This document shows positions 63,528-64,000 of a stretch of 64,000 bases of DNA, in pieces. The position numbers and the translations under genes are program-made. Origin of the DNA: Tolypothrix tenuis PCC 7101 (GTDB taxonomy: Bacteria > Cyanobacteriota > Cyanobacteriia > Cyanobacteriales > Nostocaceae); NCBI RefSeq assembly GCF_002368295.1, contig NZ_AP018248.1, positions 840,477 through 904,476 on the forward strand, read 5' to 3'. The notes beneath the pieces are model-generated. The model searched no databases, was not told the origin of the DNA, and saw nothing but the letters and a program-made list of their open reading frames with translations. Positions within the stretch are counted from its first letter, which is position 1. Each line of letters begins with the position of its first letter.

Positions 63528-64000
63528 ATGAGCACCTACTTACCCCTTAAAAAATCCTACAGGCAACACCGTCGGCGTGAAAATGACTGGCGGTTATTTT
63601 TGCGCTTAGTACCTTATGCTCGTCGTAGCAGTCGATTGCTAGCGCTGTCAATGTTATTGCTCGTACCTATCGCCTTAGCTAATGCTGTACAACCATTATT
63701 GATTGGACAGGCTATTTCCTTGATTCGCCAGGAACCCAGCGTTTATGAGTTTCTTAAAAATCGTCCGTTGCTGCAAGGGTTAAATATCCTGGAAGGGTTG
63801 TTGCTGGTTGCAATTACTATCAGACTCTCGCTTACAGGTTTTCAGGGTTATTTCGTACAGAAGCTAGGACAACAAATTACAGCAGAAATTCGTGATGATT
63901 TATTTCATCATGTGACATCTTTATCTGTACGCTTTTTTGACCGCACACCTATTGGTAAATTAATTACCAGACTTACCAGCGATGTGGAAGCTTTAGGGGA
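63528..64000 (+). CDS. ABC transporter permease/ATPase, N-terminal part (cut by window end)
   Basis: The frame from ATG 63528 stays open to the window edge. It encodes a basic N-terminus (MSTYLPLKKSYRQHRRRE), the first membrane helix (LLALSMLLLVPIALANAVQP), and the start of the transmembrane domain with the TMD signature DLFHHVTSLSVRFFDRTPIGKLITRLTSDVEAL split across residues ~125-158. This fits a half-size or fused exporter of the MdlB/MsbA kind. Substrate unknown. A TATAAT-like tataatgc lies at 63514-63520. The rest of the gene is outside. Confidence 0.85.
   Translation, partial: MSTYLPLKKSYRQHRRRENDWRLFLRLVPYARRSSRLLALSMLLLVPIALANAVQPLLIGQAISLIRQEPSVYEFLKNRPLLQGLNILEGLLLVAITIRLSLTGFQGYFVQKLGQQITAEIRDDLFHHVTSLSVRFFDRTPIGKLITRLTSDVEALG

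Overview
The window looks like chromosomal DNA from a filamentous, probably heterocyst-forming cyanobacterium of the Nostoc/Calothrix/Tolypothrix kind. The signs are: low G+C with very frequent HIP1 octamers (GCGATCGC); intergenic spacers full of 7-bp tandem repeats (GGTAATG, CCCCAGT, TGTCATT types) and hairpin repeats; a HetZ-like developmental protein; LdpA, Ycf45, CyaC and Rcp1-type proteins; and a 6S RNA gene next to purK, an arrangement reported in cyanobacteria. I cannot name the species.

Layout. 0-6 kb: the end of a Pro/Thr/Gly-repeat protein, a glutathione reductase (gor), a small esterase, a hisC-type aminotransferase, an unknown protein and an acetyltransferase. 7-12 kb: a very large CyaC-type adenylate cyclase (receiver, GAF pair, histidine kinase, receiver, cyclase), a TonB-like protein and tRNA-Gly(TCC). 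12-20 kb: nagA, purE, two ammonium transporters around a UPF0060 membrane protein, each transporter with a perfect GTA-N8-TAC (NtcA-type) sequence upstream, then an SGNH hydrolase. 20.6-22.8 kb: a small TA-flanked MITE-like element and an intact IS1634-family insertion sequence with exact ends and a 6-bp target duplication. 23-30 kb: a Crp-type regulator, a PilB/GspE-like protein lacking the ATPase half, HetZ, long spacers and a receiver-histidine kinase. 30-33 kb: ldpA (carrying an in-frame repeat insertion) and ycf45. 33.5-37 kb: a DUF4383 protein and a twin regulatory locus in which two GAF-LuxR regulators face a DJ-1/PfpI gene and a DUF3386 gene across similar palindromic sites. 37.5-42 kb: a membrane GTPase, a 450-bp foldback repeat, a 21-bp tandem array and a phoD remnant. 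42-45 kb: a peroxide-defence group (second gor, type II peroxiredoxin, PerR) with a 7-1-7 palindrome in the prx/perR gap. 45-53.6 kb: a pentapeptide-repeat protein, purK, 6S RNA, a catalytic/non-catalytic pair of M16 peptidases, pheT and a YciI protein. 55-61 kb: a three-gene signalling operon. 61-64 kb: an acetyltransferase, a small protein, a methyltransferase and the start of an ABC exporter.

The most interesting locus is 55.3-61.0 kb. The first gene is a 986-residue sensor kinase whose last GAF domain carries both hallmarks of a DXCF-type cyanobacteriochrome: Asp-His-Cys-Phe at C640 and the Cys-His chromophore site at C668, exactly 28 residues apart. A GTGA overlap couples it to an Rcp1-type response regulator, followed by a receiver-PAS-PAS-kinase-receiver hybrid. 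This predicts a complete light-sensing phosphorelay. Second is the twin LuxR locus, where two 16-bp palindromes differ by a paired, symmetry-preserving substitution. Both predictions are inferences from sequence and need experiments.
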